Of a stretch of DNA of 37,922 nucleotides, positions 17,889 through 26,700 are shown in pieces. Under the pieces are notes generated by a model. The model was not told the origin of the DNA. It searched no databases and saw only the letters and a program-made list of their open reading frames with translations. Positions within the stretch are counted from its first letter, which is position 1. Each line of letters begins with the position of its first letter. This DNA is from Tissierellia bacterium (GTDB lineage Bacteria > Bacillota > Clostridia > Tissierellales > Sedimentibacteraceae), in the NCBI GenBank assembly GCA_012843025.1, contig DURT01000053.1:1-37922 (forward strand), written 5' to 3'. A program made the translations under genes and the position numbers.

Positions 17889-17917
17889 ATCATATCATGA
17901 ATAATTTATAAAGTCAA
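17889..17917 (-). promoter_or_regulatory. Promoter of the MATE gene
   Basis: Minus strand TTGACT (17917-17912), 17-base spacer, TATGAT (17894-17889). Confidence 0.75.
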
Positions 17918-18041
17918 TGTAGGCAAGATGTTATAAAACTCTTAACCTTTTCTAATCAAATTTTAATTTATCCCTAAAAGATAATTAATTCTTAAGTGGT
18001 ATTTTATTAACAAGAAAAGAATAATAATTGGAGGAGAAAAA

Positions 18042-18527
18042 ATGAAAGTGACATTGGAACAAATTGATGAACTAAGAAAAAGGGTTAATGTAAGTTACGA
18101 AGAAGCAAAAAGAACTTTGGAAAAAAATGATGGGGATTTAATTCAATCAATTATAGAACTGGAAAAGAAAAAGGGCAGAAAAAATGAAAAGCATCATGGA
18201 AGATTTAGCCATACGGCAAACAGGCTACTATCTTTGAGATTTTCTGTAAAAGGTAAGGACGGAGCCACTATTGTAGATATGCCTCTGGTAGTAATGTTAA
18301 TAGGATTTATGATGGCATTTTGGGTTGTAATATTCGGTCTAATATTGGCTGTACTCACTTCATGCCAGATAAAGGTATACAGAGCTACAGGTTTAAATGT
18401 AGATAATATAAAAAAGAATGTGAAGGAAACTGTTGATAAAATAAAGGTTAAATCTGAAGAAATATTCAAGGATGATGATAAAAAAGATGAGGAAGACGAA
18501 ACTGAAAACGAAATAATTATTGAATAA
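18042..18527 (+). CDS. UBA-like/DUF4342-type small membrane protein
   Basis: A 161-residue protein of unknown function. Residues about 1-45 (RVNVSYEEAKRTLEKNDGDLIQSIIELE) form a UBA-like three-helix module like those of NAC and EF-Ts. Residues about 70-110 hold a DUF4342-like segment with one membrane helix (VVMLIGFMMAFWVVIFGLILAVLT). The C terminus is strongly charged, ending in an acidic tract. The module may bind a peptide or helix near the membrane (inference). GGAGG lies nine bases before ATG. It is divergent from the MATE gene and is followed by a hairpin that includes its stop codon. Confidence 0.75.
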   Translation: MKVTLEQIDELRKRVNVSYEEAKRTLEKNDGDLIQSIIELEKKKGRKNEKHHGRFSHTANRLLSLRFSVKGKDGATIVDMPLVVMLIGFMMAFWVVIFGLILAVLTSCQIKVYRATGLNVDNIKKNVKETVDKIKVKSEEIFKDDDKKDEEDETENEIIIE

Positions 18528-18553
18528 ATACCAGGTACCGCCTGGTATTTATT
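18523..18553 (+). terminator. Hairpin at the end of the DUF4342-like gene
   Basis: A 13-bp perfect stem (18523-18535 with 18541-18553, core AAATACCAGG), loop five bases. It contains the stop codon, and the T tract is interrupted, so termination may be partial. Confidence 0.65.
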
Positions 18554-18600
18554 GCGTCAACAAGGTTAACTCATTGGGCCAGTTCTTATTTTATAATTCA

Positions 18601-18629
18601 TTGATAATACAGGAAATAAATAGTATAAT
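18601..18629 (+). promoter_or_regulatory. Promoter of the two-component system
   Basis: TTGATA (18601-18606), 17-base spacer, TATAAT (18624-18629), 20 bases before the response regulator start. The short leader supports the ATG at 18649. Confidence 0.75.
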
Positions 18630-18648
18630 AAAACAAAAAGAGGTTTTT

Positions 18649-19329
18649 ATGGGAAAGAAAAAAATATTAATAGTGGAGGATGAACAAAAAATAGCTCGTT
18701 TTTTAGAGCTTGAACTGAAATATGAAGGCTATGAGGTTGAAATTGCCAGCAATGGTAGAGACGGTCTTGAAAAAGGCAAGTCCCCGGATATTGATGTGAT
18801 TATTTTAGATTTAATGCTTCCTGAATTAAGTGGTATTGAAGTATGCAGAAGGCTAAGGCAAACATCCGATGTACCCATAATTATGCTTACAGCAAAAGAT
18901 GATATATCTGATAAAGTAATGGGCCTGGACATAGGTGCTGATGATTATATGACTAAACCCTTTGCTGTGGAAGAATTATTGGCTCGAATCAGAGTTTTAT
19001 TAAAAAGAAGAAATAATAACAATAGTAGTGAAGATATACTGAAAATAGGTAAACTTAAACTTTCTAAAAGCAACTATAAGGTTGAATATGACAAGGAGAA
19101 CATCGAGCTTACAAAGAAAGAATTTGAACTGTTGGAATACTTGATGCGTAATAAAAATATAGTCATGTCAAGAGAAAAAATCTTGGATAATGTCTGGGGT
19201 TATGATTATTATGGAGATACTAATATAATAGATGTTTACATAAGATATTTAAGAAGTAAAATTGATCAAAAATACAATGTAAATCTTATTGAAACAGTAA
19301 GAGGGGTAGGCTACATAATACGAGAATAA
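18649..19329 (+). CDS. OmpR/PhoB-family response regulator
   Basis: DNA-binding transcription factor activated by phosphorylation from the adjacent kinase. The start is ATG 18649 (AGAGG five bases before); the open frame extends to 18520 but that part spans the promoter. The 226 residues comprise a receiver domain with the acidic pair Glu10-Asp11, phospho-acceptor Asp54 (IILDLMLP), Thr81 (MLTAKD) and Lys103 (TKPF), then a winged-helix domain (about 128-225) ending LIETVRGVGYIIRE. It is closest in general style to ArlR/PhoP-type regulators. The signal and regulon are unknown. Confidence 0.93.
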   Translation: MGKKKILIVEDEQKIARFLELELKYEGYEVEIASNGRDGLEKGKSPDIDVIILDLMLPELSGIEVCRRLRQTSDVPIIMLTAKDDISDKVMGLDIGADDYMTKPFAVEELLARIRVLLKRRNNNNSSEDILKIGKLKLSKSNYKVEYDKENIELTKKEFELLEYLMRNKNIVMSREKILDNVWGYDYYGDTNIIDVYIRYLRSKIDQKYNVNLIETVRGVGYIIRE

Positions 19330-19340
19330 AGGAATTTCCC

Positions 19341-20759
19341 ATGGTTAGGACAATAATTAAAACTTTGCTTAAATTAATTTTGTATCCATTTAGGATAATA
19401 ATAAAATTATTGATAAGTTTTTTTAAAAGGCTCAAATTTTCTATTGCTTTCAAAATATCCACAACATATGTCTTATTGTATATTGTAATAATAATGATAG
19501 CTGCTTTGACTACTACTGTTGGATATTTTTTGCTTGAAATTAGAAAGTTTGAAAATACTGTAATAACAAATGATGTTGAGTATATAGTAAAAAACTTCCC
19601 CGAAGTAAGAAATATTAAGGTAAGGGATAGTGACTACAATTCTGTTGAAATATACGATGAAAATTTAAACACATATTTTTCCACAGGAAGGCATGGCAAG
19701 TATGTCTCAAGTATATTGCTGGTAATAGAAAAAATACTCTTTGATAATGAATATATTTATTCTGGAGCTTTTAGCTACAGAAATTCTGATTACTATTTAA
19801 ATATTAGTTACCCGGTAGGAGAAATACTGAAGGATGCCTGGAGAATCAGTTTTGTAGTATTGATTTCAGGAGCTTTAGGTCTTTTATTCATTATTCCTAT
19901 TGTAGTAAGCACCAGTTACAAGTTAATAGGTCCTATTAAAAATATGACTGAAATTACCAAGACTATAACTGTTAATAATATTAATACTCGACTAGATATA
20001 AAGGATGCCCAGGATGAATTAAAGGAGTTGTCTCAAACTTTTAACGAAATGATGGATAGAATAGAAGGGGGATACAAGATACAGCAGCAATTCGTTTCTG
20101 ATGCCTCCCACGAACTTCGTACTCCCATAGCAGTAATAAAAGGTTATGTAAACATGCTGGATCGTTGGGGGAAGAACGATAAGGCTGTATTAGAAGAATC
20201 CATAGAGGCAATAAAAAACGAAACGGATAATATGCAGGATTTAATAGAAAAGTTATTGTTTATTGCCAGGAGTGATAGGAGCACCTTGAACTTTACCAAG
20301 GAAGATTTTAGAATCATGAGCATCCTTAATGAAATAGAAAAAGAGACAAAGATGATAGACAAAGAGCATAAATTATATTTTGATTTCTATCATGATGCAA
20401 TTATTTACGGGGATAAAATGCAAATTAAGCAGGCTATCAGAATAATAATAGACAATGCAATGAAATTTACTCCTCCAGGGGGACATATTATGGTGTCGGG
20501 ATTTATAGAGGACGATTATTATGTTATTAAAGTAAAAGATACGGGTATTGGAATTAAAAAAGAGGATTTAGATAAAATATTTGACAGACTTTACCGGGCG
20601 GAAGAATCCCGAAGTAAAGCAATAGGTGGCCACGGTTTAGGCCTATCTATTGCAAAGATTATACTGTTAGGTCACAAGGGAAAAATACGAGTCAGGAGTA
20701 AATTTGGCAAAGGTTCGGAATTCTCCTTATTGTTTCCCTATCTTCAGTCCCAATTTTAG
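19341..20759 (+). CDS. Sensor histidine kinase
   Basis: Membrane sensor partner of the upstream regulator, starting 11 bases after it. The 472 residues comprise an N-terminal basic/hydrophobic stretch, TM1 at about 42-65, an extracytoplasmic loop (about 66-165), TM2 at about 168-190, a HAMP linker (about 190-243), HisKA with FVSDASHELRTP (phospho-His257), and an ATPase domain with the N box (AIRIIIDNAMKF), DTGIGI and GHGLGLS. The arrangement resembles ArlS/CssS-type kinases. The first 40 residues before TM1 contain another hydrophobic stretch (about 10-28), so the topology there is uncertain. Confidence 0.92.
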   Translation: MVRTIIKTLLKLILYPFRIIIKLLISFFKRLKFSIAFKISTTYVLLYIVIIMIAALTTTVGYFLLEIRKFENTVITNDVEYIVKNFPEVRNIKVRDSDYNSVEIYDENLNTYFSTGRHGKYVSSILLVIEKILFDNEYIYSGAFSYRNSDYYLNISYPVGEILKDAWRISFVVLISGALGLLFIIPIVVSTSYKLIGPIKNMTEITKTITVNNINTRLDIKDAQDELKELSQTFNEMMDRIEGGYKIQQQFVSDASHELRTPIAVIKGYVNMLDRWGKNDKAVLEESIEAIKNETDNMQDLIEKLLFIARSDRSTLNFTKEDFRIMSILNEIEKETKMIDKEHKLYFDFYHDAIIYGDKMQIKQAIRIIIDNAMKFTPPGGHIMVSGFIEDDYYVIKVKDTGIGIKKEDLDKIFDRLYRAEESRSKAIGGHGLGLSIAKIILLGHKGKIRVRSKFGKGSEFSLLFPYLQSQF

Positions 20760-20766
20760 TTTAATT

Positions 20767-20775
20767 ATCGACAAT
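20767..20775 (-). promoter_or_regulatory. Possible Spo0A box upstream of spoIIAA
   Basis: The minus strand reads TTGTCGATA, six of seven matches to the TGTCGAA core of Spo0A boxes. Spo0A activates spoIIA in other sporeformers. One imperfect site in AT-rich DNA is weak evidence. A TATAAT at 20817-20822 lies downstream without a good -35. Confidence 0.3.
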
Positions 20776-20853
20776 ATTAGGCAAAATAAGTCAAAGCACA
20801 ATCCTTTTTCTAGTAGTATAATTGCTAGTACATTAGGATGAAAGGATGATTGT

Positions 20854-21165
20854 GTGAATATTGAATTTATTGAAAGTGGACAAGTTCTAACAATTAAGCT
20901 AAAAGGAGAGTTAGACCATCATGGTGCCGATCAAATTAGGGATATAATCGATGAAAAAATAAGAAAAAATAATTATAATAAATTAGTAATAGATTTCCAT
21001 GGCCTTGATTTTATTGACAGTTCTGGCATCGGCTTTATTATCGGACGCTACAAATTAATCAGAAAACGCAACGGAGTAATAGAAATAATAAATGCCAGCA
21101 CAAAAGTGAGAAGAATTTTAGACATGAGCGGCATCGGAAAAATAATAAATATTATAGGGGGATAA
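20854..21165 (+). CDS. spoIIAA: Anti-sigma F factor antagonist
   Basis: STAS-domain switch protein. The unphosphorylated form binds SpoIIAB and frees sigma F in the forespore. The 103 residues have FIDSSGIGFI around Ser56, matching the phosphorylated serine of the family (Ser58 in B. subtilis). The start is GTG with AAAGGATG upstream. Its stop is one base before the spoIIAB start. Assignment to SpoIIAA rather than RsbV rests on the neighbouring SpoIIAB and spoVA genes. Confidence 0.92.
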   Translation: MNIEFIESGQVLTIKLKGELDHHGADQIRDIIDEKIRKNNYNKLVIDFHGLDFIDSSGIGFIIGRYKLIRKRNGVIEIINASTKVRRILDMSGIGKIINIIGG

Positions 21166-21166
21166 A

Positions 21167-21607
21167 ATGCATAATAATTATGTTTATATTAAAATACCTA
21201 GTTTATCCATAAATGAATCTTTTGCAAGAGCAACAGTTGCTGCCTTCTGTTCAAGTTTAAATCCAACAATGAGCGAAATATCCGATATTAAGACTGCAGT
21301 ATCGGAAGCGGTTACAAATGCAGTGGTACATGCATATAAAGATGAAATAGGTGAAATTGTAATACAATGCAGAATTAAGGGGCAGGTGGTAGAAATAATA
21401 GTGGAAGACTTCGGCTGTGGTATAGCAGATGTAGAAAAGGCAAGGGAACCTTTATTTACAACATGTCCAGAATTAGAGCGCTCAGGTATGGGTTTTTCAT
21501 ACATGGAGTCCTTTATGGATGAGTTAGTTGTATTATCAGAAAAAGATGTTGGAACAAAAGTTATATTGAGAAAAAAAATCAGTGAAAAAAAACCAAAGTC
21601 TGACTAA
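21167..21607 (+). CDS. spoIIAB: Anti-sigma F factor / serine kinase
   Basis: Binds and silences sigma F, and phosphorylates SpoIIAA using ATP. The 146-residue GHKL-fold kinase has an N box at 47-55 (EAVTNAVVHAY), DFGCGI (81-86) and the ATP lid and G2 region PELERSGMGFSYMESFMDE (about 101-119), the last being diagnostic of SpoIIAB rather than RsbW. The usual third gene of the operon, sigF, does not follow; a terminator does. Confidence 0.95.
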   Translation: MHNNYVYIKIPSLSINESFARATVAAFCSSLNPTMSEISDIKTAVSEAVTNAVVHAYKDEIGEIVIQCRIKGQVVEIIVEDFGCGIADVEKAREPLFTTCPELERSGMGFSYMESFMDELVVLSEKDVGTKVILRKKISEKKPKSD

Positions 21608-21660
21608 AAAATAGGCTTATAAGTTTAATAAGCGAGAGATATAATTTAACATTTTTTAAT

Positions 21661-21688
21661 AAAAAAGGCACTGTTAGTGCTTTTTTTT
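21661..21688 (+). terminator. Terminator after spoIIAB
   Basis: AAAAAAGGCACT, loop GTT, AGTGC followed by eight T. It closes the spoIIAA-spoIIAB transcript 54 bases after the stop. Confidence 0.9.
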
Positions 21689-21735
21689 AGTATTCAAATA
21701 TCTTTTTTGTAAATAATACTCATGAGGTGATTTAT

Positions 21736-21855
21736 ATGAAAAAAAAGATATTTATATTAGTATTATTATTGTTAATTGGTTTTACTGCAATTTATTTTGG
21801 AAACAATATAGACGGCTCCCTCAAAAAAATACCGGAAAGTGCAGTTTTATTATAA
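21736..21855 (+). CDS. 39-residue single-span membrane peptide, unknown function
   Basis: A small open frame, MKKKIFILVLLLLIGFTAIYFGNN then about 15 polar residues. It has a basic start, one hydrophobic helix (about 5-21) and a short external or luminal tail (orientation inferred from the lysines). GAGGTGA lies six bases before ATG, a proper spacing. It sits between the spoIIAB terminator and spoVAC, exactly where sigF would be expected, and may be the first gene of the spoVA transcript. It is not recognised. It could also be an unexpressed chance ORF, but the ribosome site and hydrophobic profile argue for a real gene. Confidence 0.6.
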   Translation: MKKKIFILVLLLLIGFTAIYFGNNIDGSLKKIPESAVLL

Positions 21856-21891
21856 TATGAATTTGTCAATTAATAATAGGAGGGAGGCAAA

Positions 21892-22332
21892 ATGAAATAT
21901 AATAAAGATAATTACCAGCAGGTTGTTGATGAAATTACACCAAAAAATAAGATGTTAAAAAATTGTATAATGGCTTTTATTTTTGGTGGAGCAATATGTG
22001 TAATAGGAGAATTTATTAATGATTCTTTCGTATCATGGCTTGGAATTACGGAAGATGAAGCATCTCCTATGACATCGGTAGTATTGGTTGGAATAAGCGC
22101 ATTGTTGACAGGCTTAGGCTGGTACGATAAATTAGGGAAAATAGGTGGTGCGGGAACGGTTGTACCGATTACGGGATTTGCAAACTCTGTAGTTTCTCCT
22201 GCCCTGGAATTTAAAAGAGAAGGATATGTACTGGGAACAGCTGCAAATATTTTTAAATTGGCAGGTCCCGTATTGCTATTTGGGTACTTATCGTCATTTG
22301 TAGCAGGTTTATTAAGTATGGCTTTTAGGTAA
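21892..22332 (+). CDS. spoVAC: Stage V sporulation protein AC
   Basis: Inner-membrane part of the channel that moves dipicolinic acid with Ca2+ into the forespore and out at germination; SpoVAC acts as the pressure-sensitive pore in Bacillus. The 146 residues have three to four hydrophobic segments and the conserved GGAICVIGEFI and GAGTVVPITGFANSVVSPALEFKREG stretch shared with SpoVAE. GGAGGGAGG lies just before ATG. It is first of the AC-AD-AE block. No SpoVAA or SpoVAB is present, as is usual outside Bacillus. Confidence 0.95.
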   Translation: MKYNKDNYQQVVDEITPKNKMLKNCIMAFIFGGAICVIGEFINDSFVSWLGITEDEASPMTSVVLVGISALLTGLGWYDKLGKIGGAGTVVPITGFANSVVSPALEFKREGYVLGTAANIFKLAGPVLLFGYLSSFVAGLLSMAFR

Positions 22333-22341
22333 GGAGTAAAG

Positions 22342-23334
22342 ATGAAGAAAATCGGAAAAACTTACAAAATAGGCGGGGACGTTGTAATAAGAGACGTATA
22401 TACCATAGTAGGACCTAAGGAAGGAGAAGGCCCCCTTAAAGATAAATTCGATATGGTAATTACAGATGATTTATGGGGAGAGGATTCATGGGAAAAATGC
22501 GAATTAAAGCTTCAAAAAACAGCAGTAGAGAATTTATTAAACAGAAACAGTTTAATAAGAGATAATATTGATCTAATAATATCTGGCGACTTACTTAATC
22601 AAATAACTTCTTCTTCCTTTGCTGCAAGAGAATTAGAAATACCATACATAGGGGTTTACGGTGCTTGTTCTACCATGACTTTGACAATGGGTTTAGGAGC
22701 ACTGATAATAGATGGAGGTTTTGCCGAGAATGTAGTATGTGTTACATCAAGTCATTTCTGCAGCGCAGAAAGACAGTTTAGATTGCCTCTTGAAATGGGA
22801 GGTCAACGACATGAGTCGGCGCAATGGACAGTAACTGGCTCAGCAGCAGTGTGGTTGTCCAATAGTGGGAAAGGTCCTAAAATAAAGCACGTTACCTTTG
22901 GAAAAATTGTTGATTTAGGTGTTAAAGATGCAAATAACATGGGTGCTGCCATGGCTCCGGCAGCTTATGATTCTTTGAATCAGCACCTTCAGGATACTGG
23001 TATTAATTATGACATGATTGTTACCGGAGACTTAGGGGTTATTGGTAAAGCCATAGTAAATAAAATGTTTAATGAAGATAATAACAGTATTGAATCCAAG
23101 TATGATGATTGTGGCACAATAATCTTCGATATAGAGAAGCAGGATGTGCATGCTGGAGGTAGCGGATGCGGATGTTCAGCTACGGTGTTTGGTTCATTTT
23201 TATACAAAAAATTATTAAACAATGAACTAAAAAGTCTTCTATTTGCATCTACTGGAGCTCTTCATTCTACTACCGCAACATTGCAGGGTGAAAGTATACC
23301 AGGAATTGCCCATTGTCTGGGAATTGAGATTTAG
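22342..23334 (+). CDS. spoVAD: Stage V sporulation protein AD
   Basis: Soluble, thiolase-fold protein that binds dipicolinic acid at the inner face of the spore membrane and is needed for its uptake. The 330 residues have the expected YGACSTMTL, VTSSHFCSAERQFR, PLEMGGQR and GAALHST-like blocks (here STGALHSTTATLQG). It starts nine bases after spoVAC, and its stop is eight bases from spoVAE, so the three are one operon. Confidence 0.95.
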   Translation: MKKIGKTYKIGGDVVIRDVYTIVGPKEGEGPLKDKFDMVITDDLWGEDSWEKCELKLQKTAVENLLNRNSLIRDNIDLIISGDLLNQITSSSFAARELEIPYIGVYGACSTMTLTMGLGALIIDGGFAENVVCVTSSHFCSAERQFRLPLEMGGQRHESAQWTVTGSAAVWLSNSGKGPKIKHVTFGKIVDLGVKDANNMGAAMAPAAYDSLNQHLQDTGINYDMIVTGDLGVIGKAIVNKMFNEDNNSIESKYDDCGTIIFDIEKQDVHAGGSGCGCSATVFGSFLYKKLLNNELKSLLFASTGALHSTTATLQGESIPGIAHCLGIEI

Positions 23335-23342
23335 GAGGCAAT

Positions 23343-23699
23343 ATGAATTATGTAATGAGTTTTTTAATAGGGGGTACCATTTGTTTAATAGGACAAATTG
23401 TAATAGACACCTTTAAGAAAAATAATGCCTACTTGCTTGTTGCGCTAGTTGTAACGGGAGTTATATTAGGATACTTGGGTATCTATGACAAAATTGTAGA
23501 AATAGGACATTCTGGAGCAACAGTTCCCCTTTTGGGATTCGGAAATTCTTTGGCAAAGGGCGCTATGGAAGAAGCAAGTTCAAAAGGGTTTATGGGGGCA
23601 TTAAGCGGAGGTATTATAAAGACTGCACCAGGGGTTGCAGCGGCATTAGTGTTTGGATACCTTGTGGCTGTAATATTTAATCCCAAGGGGGATAAATAA
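23343..23699 (+). CDS. spoVAE: Stage V sporulation protein AE (SpoVAEb type)
   Basis: Small membrane subunit of the dipicolinic acid channel. The 118 residues have three or four helices, with GHSGATVPLLGFGNSLAKGAMEEASSKGFMGALSGG, the segment homologous to SpoVAC. AGGAGG lies before ATG 23343. It is the last gene of the operon, followed at once by a terminator. Confidence 0.94.
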   Translation: MNYVMSFLIGGTICLIGQIVIDTFKKNNAYLLVALVVTGVILGYLGIYDKIVEIGHSGATVPLLGFGNSLAKGAMEEASSKGFMGALSGGIIKTAPGVAAALVFGYLVAVIFNPKGDK

Positions 23700-23726
23700 A
23701 GAGTTCAGATTGGGTCTGAACTCTTT
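23698..23726. terminator. Bidirectional terminator between spoVAE and the PBP gene
   Basis: AAAGAGTTCAGA (23698-23709) pairs with TCTGAACTCTTT (23715-23726), loop five bases, followed by AATTTT on the + strand. It overlaps the stop codons of both convergent genes. Confidence 0.85.
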
Positions 23727-26700
23727 AATTTTCTATGGATTCTAATATCCCATCAATGGGTAGTGGATCTTCTTCACTACCCTCAAATTGATCTATTAAA
23801 TCATTTATAATATCGTCTAAAATATCTCTGTTTCTTCCGTTGTTACCATTACCATTGTTTCCGTTGCCGTTACCATTACCGTTGTTACCGTTATTGTTGG
23901 AGTTTCCGTTACCGTCATTACCTCTGCTTTCTTCATTCAGCCACTGGTCATAATGCCACTTGGTATGGTAGGTGCACATTTTTGTAGGAACCTGGTATTG
24001 ATAATCTTCCGTCAGTAGTCCTGAGAACCCTAAACTTTCCACTTCAACTCCTAAAACATGAGTTATTTCATTATTTTCATTGAAAGTTACCTGACCAGCG
24101 TAAATCTGTTTAATTTCTTCCAAAGTAAATATAATCCTGTCTTCTAACACCTGCTGATATAGTTTTTTAGCTTCAAAGTTCGGTGTTTTCTCTTCTGGAT
24201 CGTATAGGGGATCCCTAGTTATAAAAACTCTTTCTTCGATTAAATTACCTGGACAATATGGTGATTTCAACATATTGGAGCTGGAGCATACTTCAACTTT
24301 AACATGTATGTCGCAAGTAGATGTAGGTTGCGTTCCAGGTACGAAGTATTCAGTTATTATCTGGCTGCCTCTTTGGTCATGGGCACATAGGTCGCCAGGA
24401 AGTTTACCAGATTGTGAGCACACACTAACTGGAATTAAATTCGGATTGCGGGTAAAGGTTGCAGGAGGCAAGCCTTGGTGAATTGGAGTCATAATGCCGC
24501 TCCATAGTCTTGCGTTATTTCCACTGTCTCCTGACAGTTTCATTTGAACATTATCGTTTCCTACCCAAATTCCTCCCACATAGTAAGGAGTAAATCCTAC
24601 AAACCAGAAATCTCCGTTTGCTTGTGTTGTACCAGTTTTTCCTGCCACATCAATACCTAATTCTGCCGGAAGTTTTGCCCTGTAGGAAAGACCTGGATTT
24701 ACAGTAGTTCTCAATATATCAACCATTAGAGAAGCCACCTCCGGACTAACCACAACACGGGTTTCCGGAATTTTTTCCATTATTGTTTCACCTTTAGAGT
24801 TAACAACTTTTGTATAAACTATGGGTTCAATGTACACACCATCATTAGCAATAGCACCGTAAGCTGCCGTCATTCCCAAGGGTGAAAATCCCTTCGTAAG
24901 ACCACCTAAAGCAAGAGATGCTAAATTTACATCGTTATATACCGGGTTTTCTTCTGGGGATACAAAAGTATCATTTTCAGGATTATCTGGATTAATTAAA
25001 CCTAACTTTGTCAATGAGCTTATTGCAGCATCAAGGCCTATAGTTTCAAGCATAGTAACTGCATTTGTGTTAATGGATTGTTCCACAGATTTTCGCAAGG
25101 TAGTTATACCCCAATATTTTACAGCCCTGTGTTCGTACCAATTTTTTGGCCACCTATCGCCCTTTTCATTGTATTTAGGCAGGTCATCTATGGGATAAGC
25201 TGCTGAATATCCTAAATCAAGGGCTGGTAAGTATACGGACAGGGGTTTAATAGTTGAGCCTGGTTGTCTTGCAGCATCGGTTGCCCTGTTGAAGGTTCTG
25301 CTTCCTTCAATTTGTCTTCCTCCTATTATTGCCTTGATTTTACCAGTTCTGTAATCTAAAATTACCATTGCTGCCTGAGGCTGGACTATACCTTTTTCCT
25401 GGTAGTAGAAATATCCTTCAGGGATTTTTAATAAGCCGTCACTTCCTAAAACAAACATTCCCGGATTTTTGTCCAAATAACTTTTGGGTATTTTGAAAGA
25501 ACCTTTTGTTCCCTTTTTTTCAAGGATCTCATAATTGTTACCCACATTTAAGGCTCCAATGTTATGAGATACAAAATTCATTTTATCGTCTATGGTATAT
25601 GCATCCACAATGTCTATAGTGGAAGAATAAATATCAAATTTTTTGGAATTAATGATCAAATCACCGCTGTCATCGTAACTAAATTCATCTGGATTTAAGT
25701 AAATGTTGTTTTCTTCATCTAAAATATTTTCTTTAGCGTAAAAAATTAACTGACCGTTTTCGTTAAGTATATTTAGCGCAGAATCTAACATACCGCTGCC
25801 CTCGCCACCAGACCACCTGAAATACCTCCAGTCTTGGGCAATAGGCTTATCTCCTGCTGGCTCTGTACCTAAGTAGAGAACTGAAAAATTCTTGAAGGAT
25901 TCTTCCAAGGATTTTTGCATTTCTACATCGATGGTGGATGTAATGGTCAGACCTCCCTTGTACAGGTAATTTTCAGCCTCCTGGTAGGTCATATTCTGAG
26001 TAACCATTAAATCTTCTACGACTTTTTCTTTTACATAGTCCATGGGGGTTGAAGAAATACCTTCTATCTTTGTTTGGCCGGGATTTAATGCGGCACGCAT
26101 ATCTTCTGCAATTGCTTGGTCATATTCTTCCTGGGAAATGAATTCTAATTCCAGCATTCTTCTTAATATTACCCTTTGCCTGTCAACAGCCGACTGATTG
26201 AAAACACAAGCATATTGAACGGAACCTATATATACGTAGCCTACAATATCCTCTTCGGGAATATCATTTATATCTTCCAAGTTATATCGGTTAAAAGGAG
26301 CATAGTGTAATGTACTTCTTGCAGCTCCCGCCAAAAGTGCACTTTCCGCTAGTGTAAGCTCACTTACGTCCTTGGAAAAATATGCATGAGCTGCAGCCTG
26401 AACACCGTAAGCACTTTGACCTAAGGGTATGGTGTTGAGGTAATTCTCAAGTATTTGCTCTTTTGAAAGTTTTCTTTCAACCTGAAGTGCAATGTATATT
26501 TCCTTAATTTTTCGTTCCCAGGATTTTTCATTGGTCAAATATACGTTCTTAACCAACTGCTGTGTAATTGTACTTGCACCTTGGGCTGTAGGATCACCAA
26601 CTTTAACATTATGTAAAAGAGAGCCTCCAATACGTTTTATATCTATACCGAAATGTTTTTCAAATCTATGGTCTTCAATAGCGATAAAGGCGTCTCTTAA

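Noticed and set aside
18520..18648. 43-residue N-terminal extension of the response regulator
   Set aside because: It spans a terminator hairpin and the promoter; the receiver domain begins at MGKKKILIVEDE from 18649.
20854..21607. RsbV/RsbW (general stress) assignment
   Set aside because: The PELERSGMGFSYMESFMDE segment is characteristic of SpoIIAB, and spoVAC-AD-AE follow directly.
23830..23922. CRISPR-like or tandem repeat array
   Set aside because: The periodicity comes from Gly/Asn codons within an intact reading frame; no spacers or repeat units of CRISPR size.
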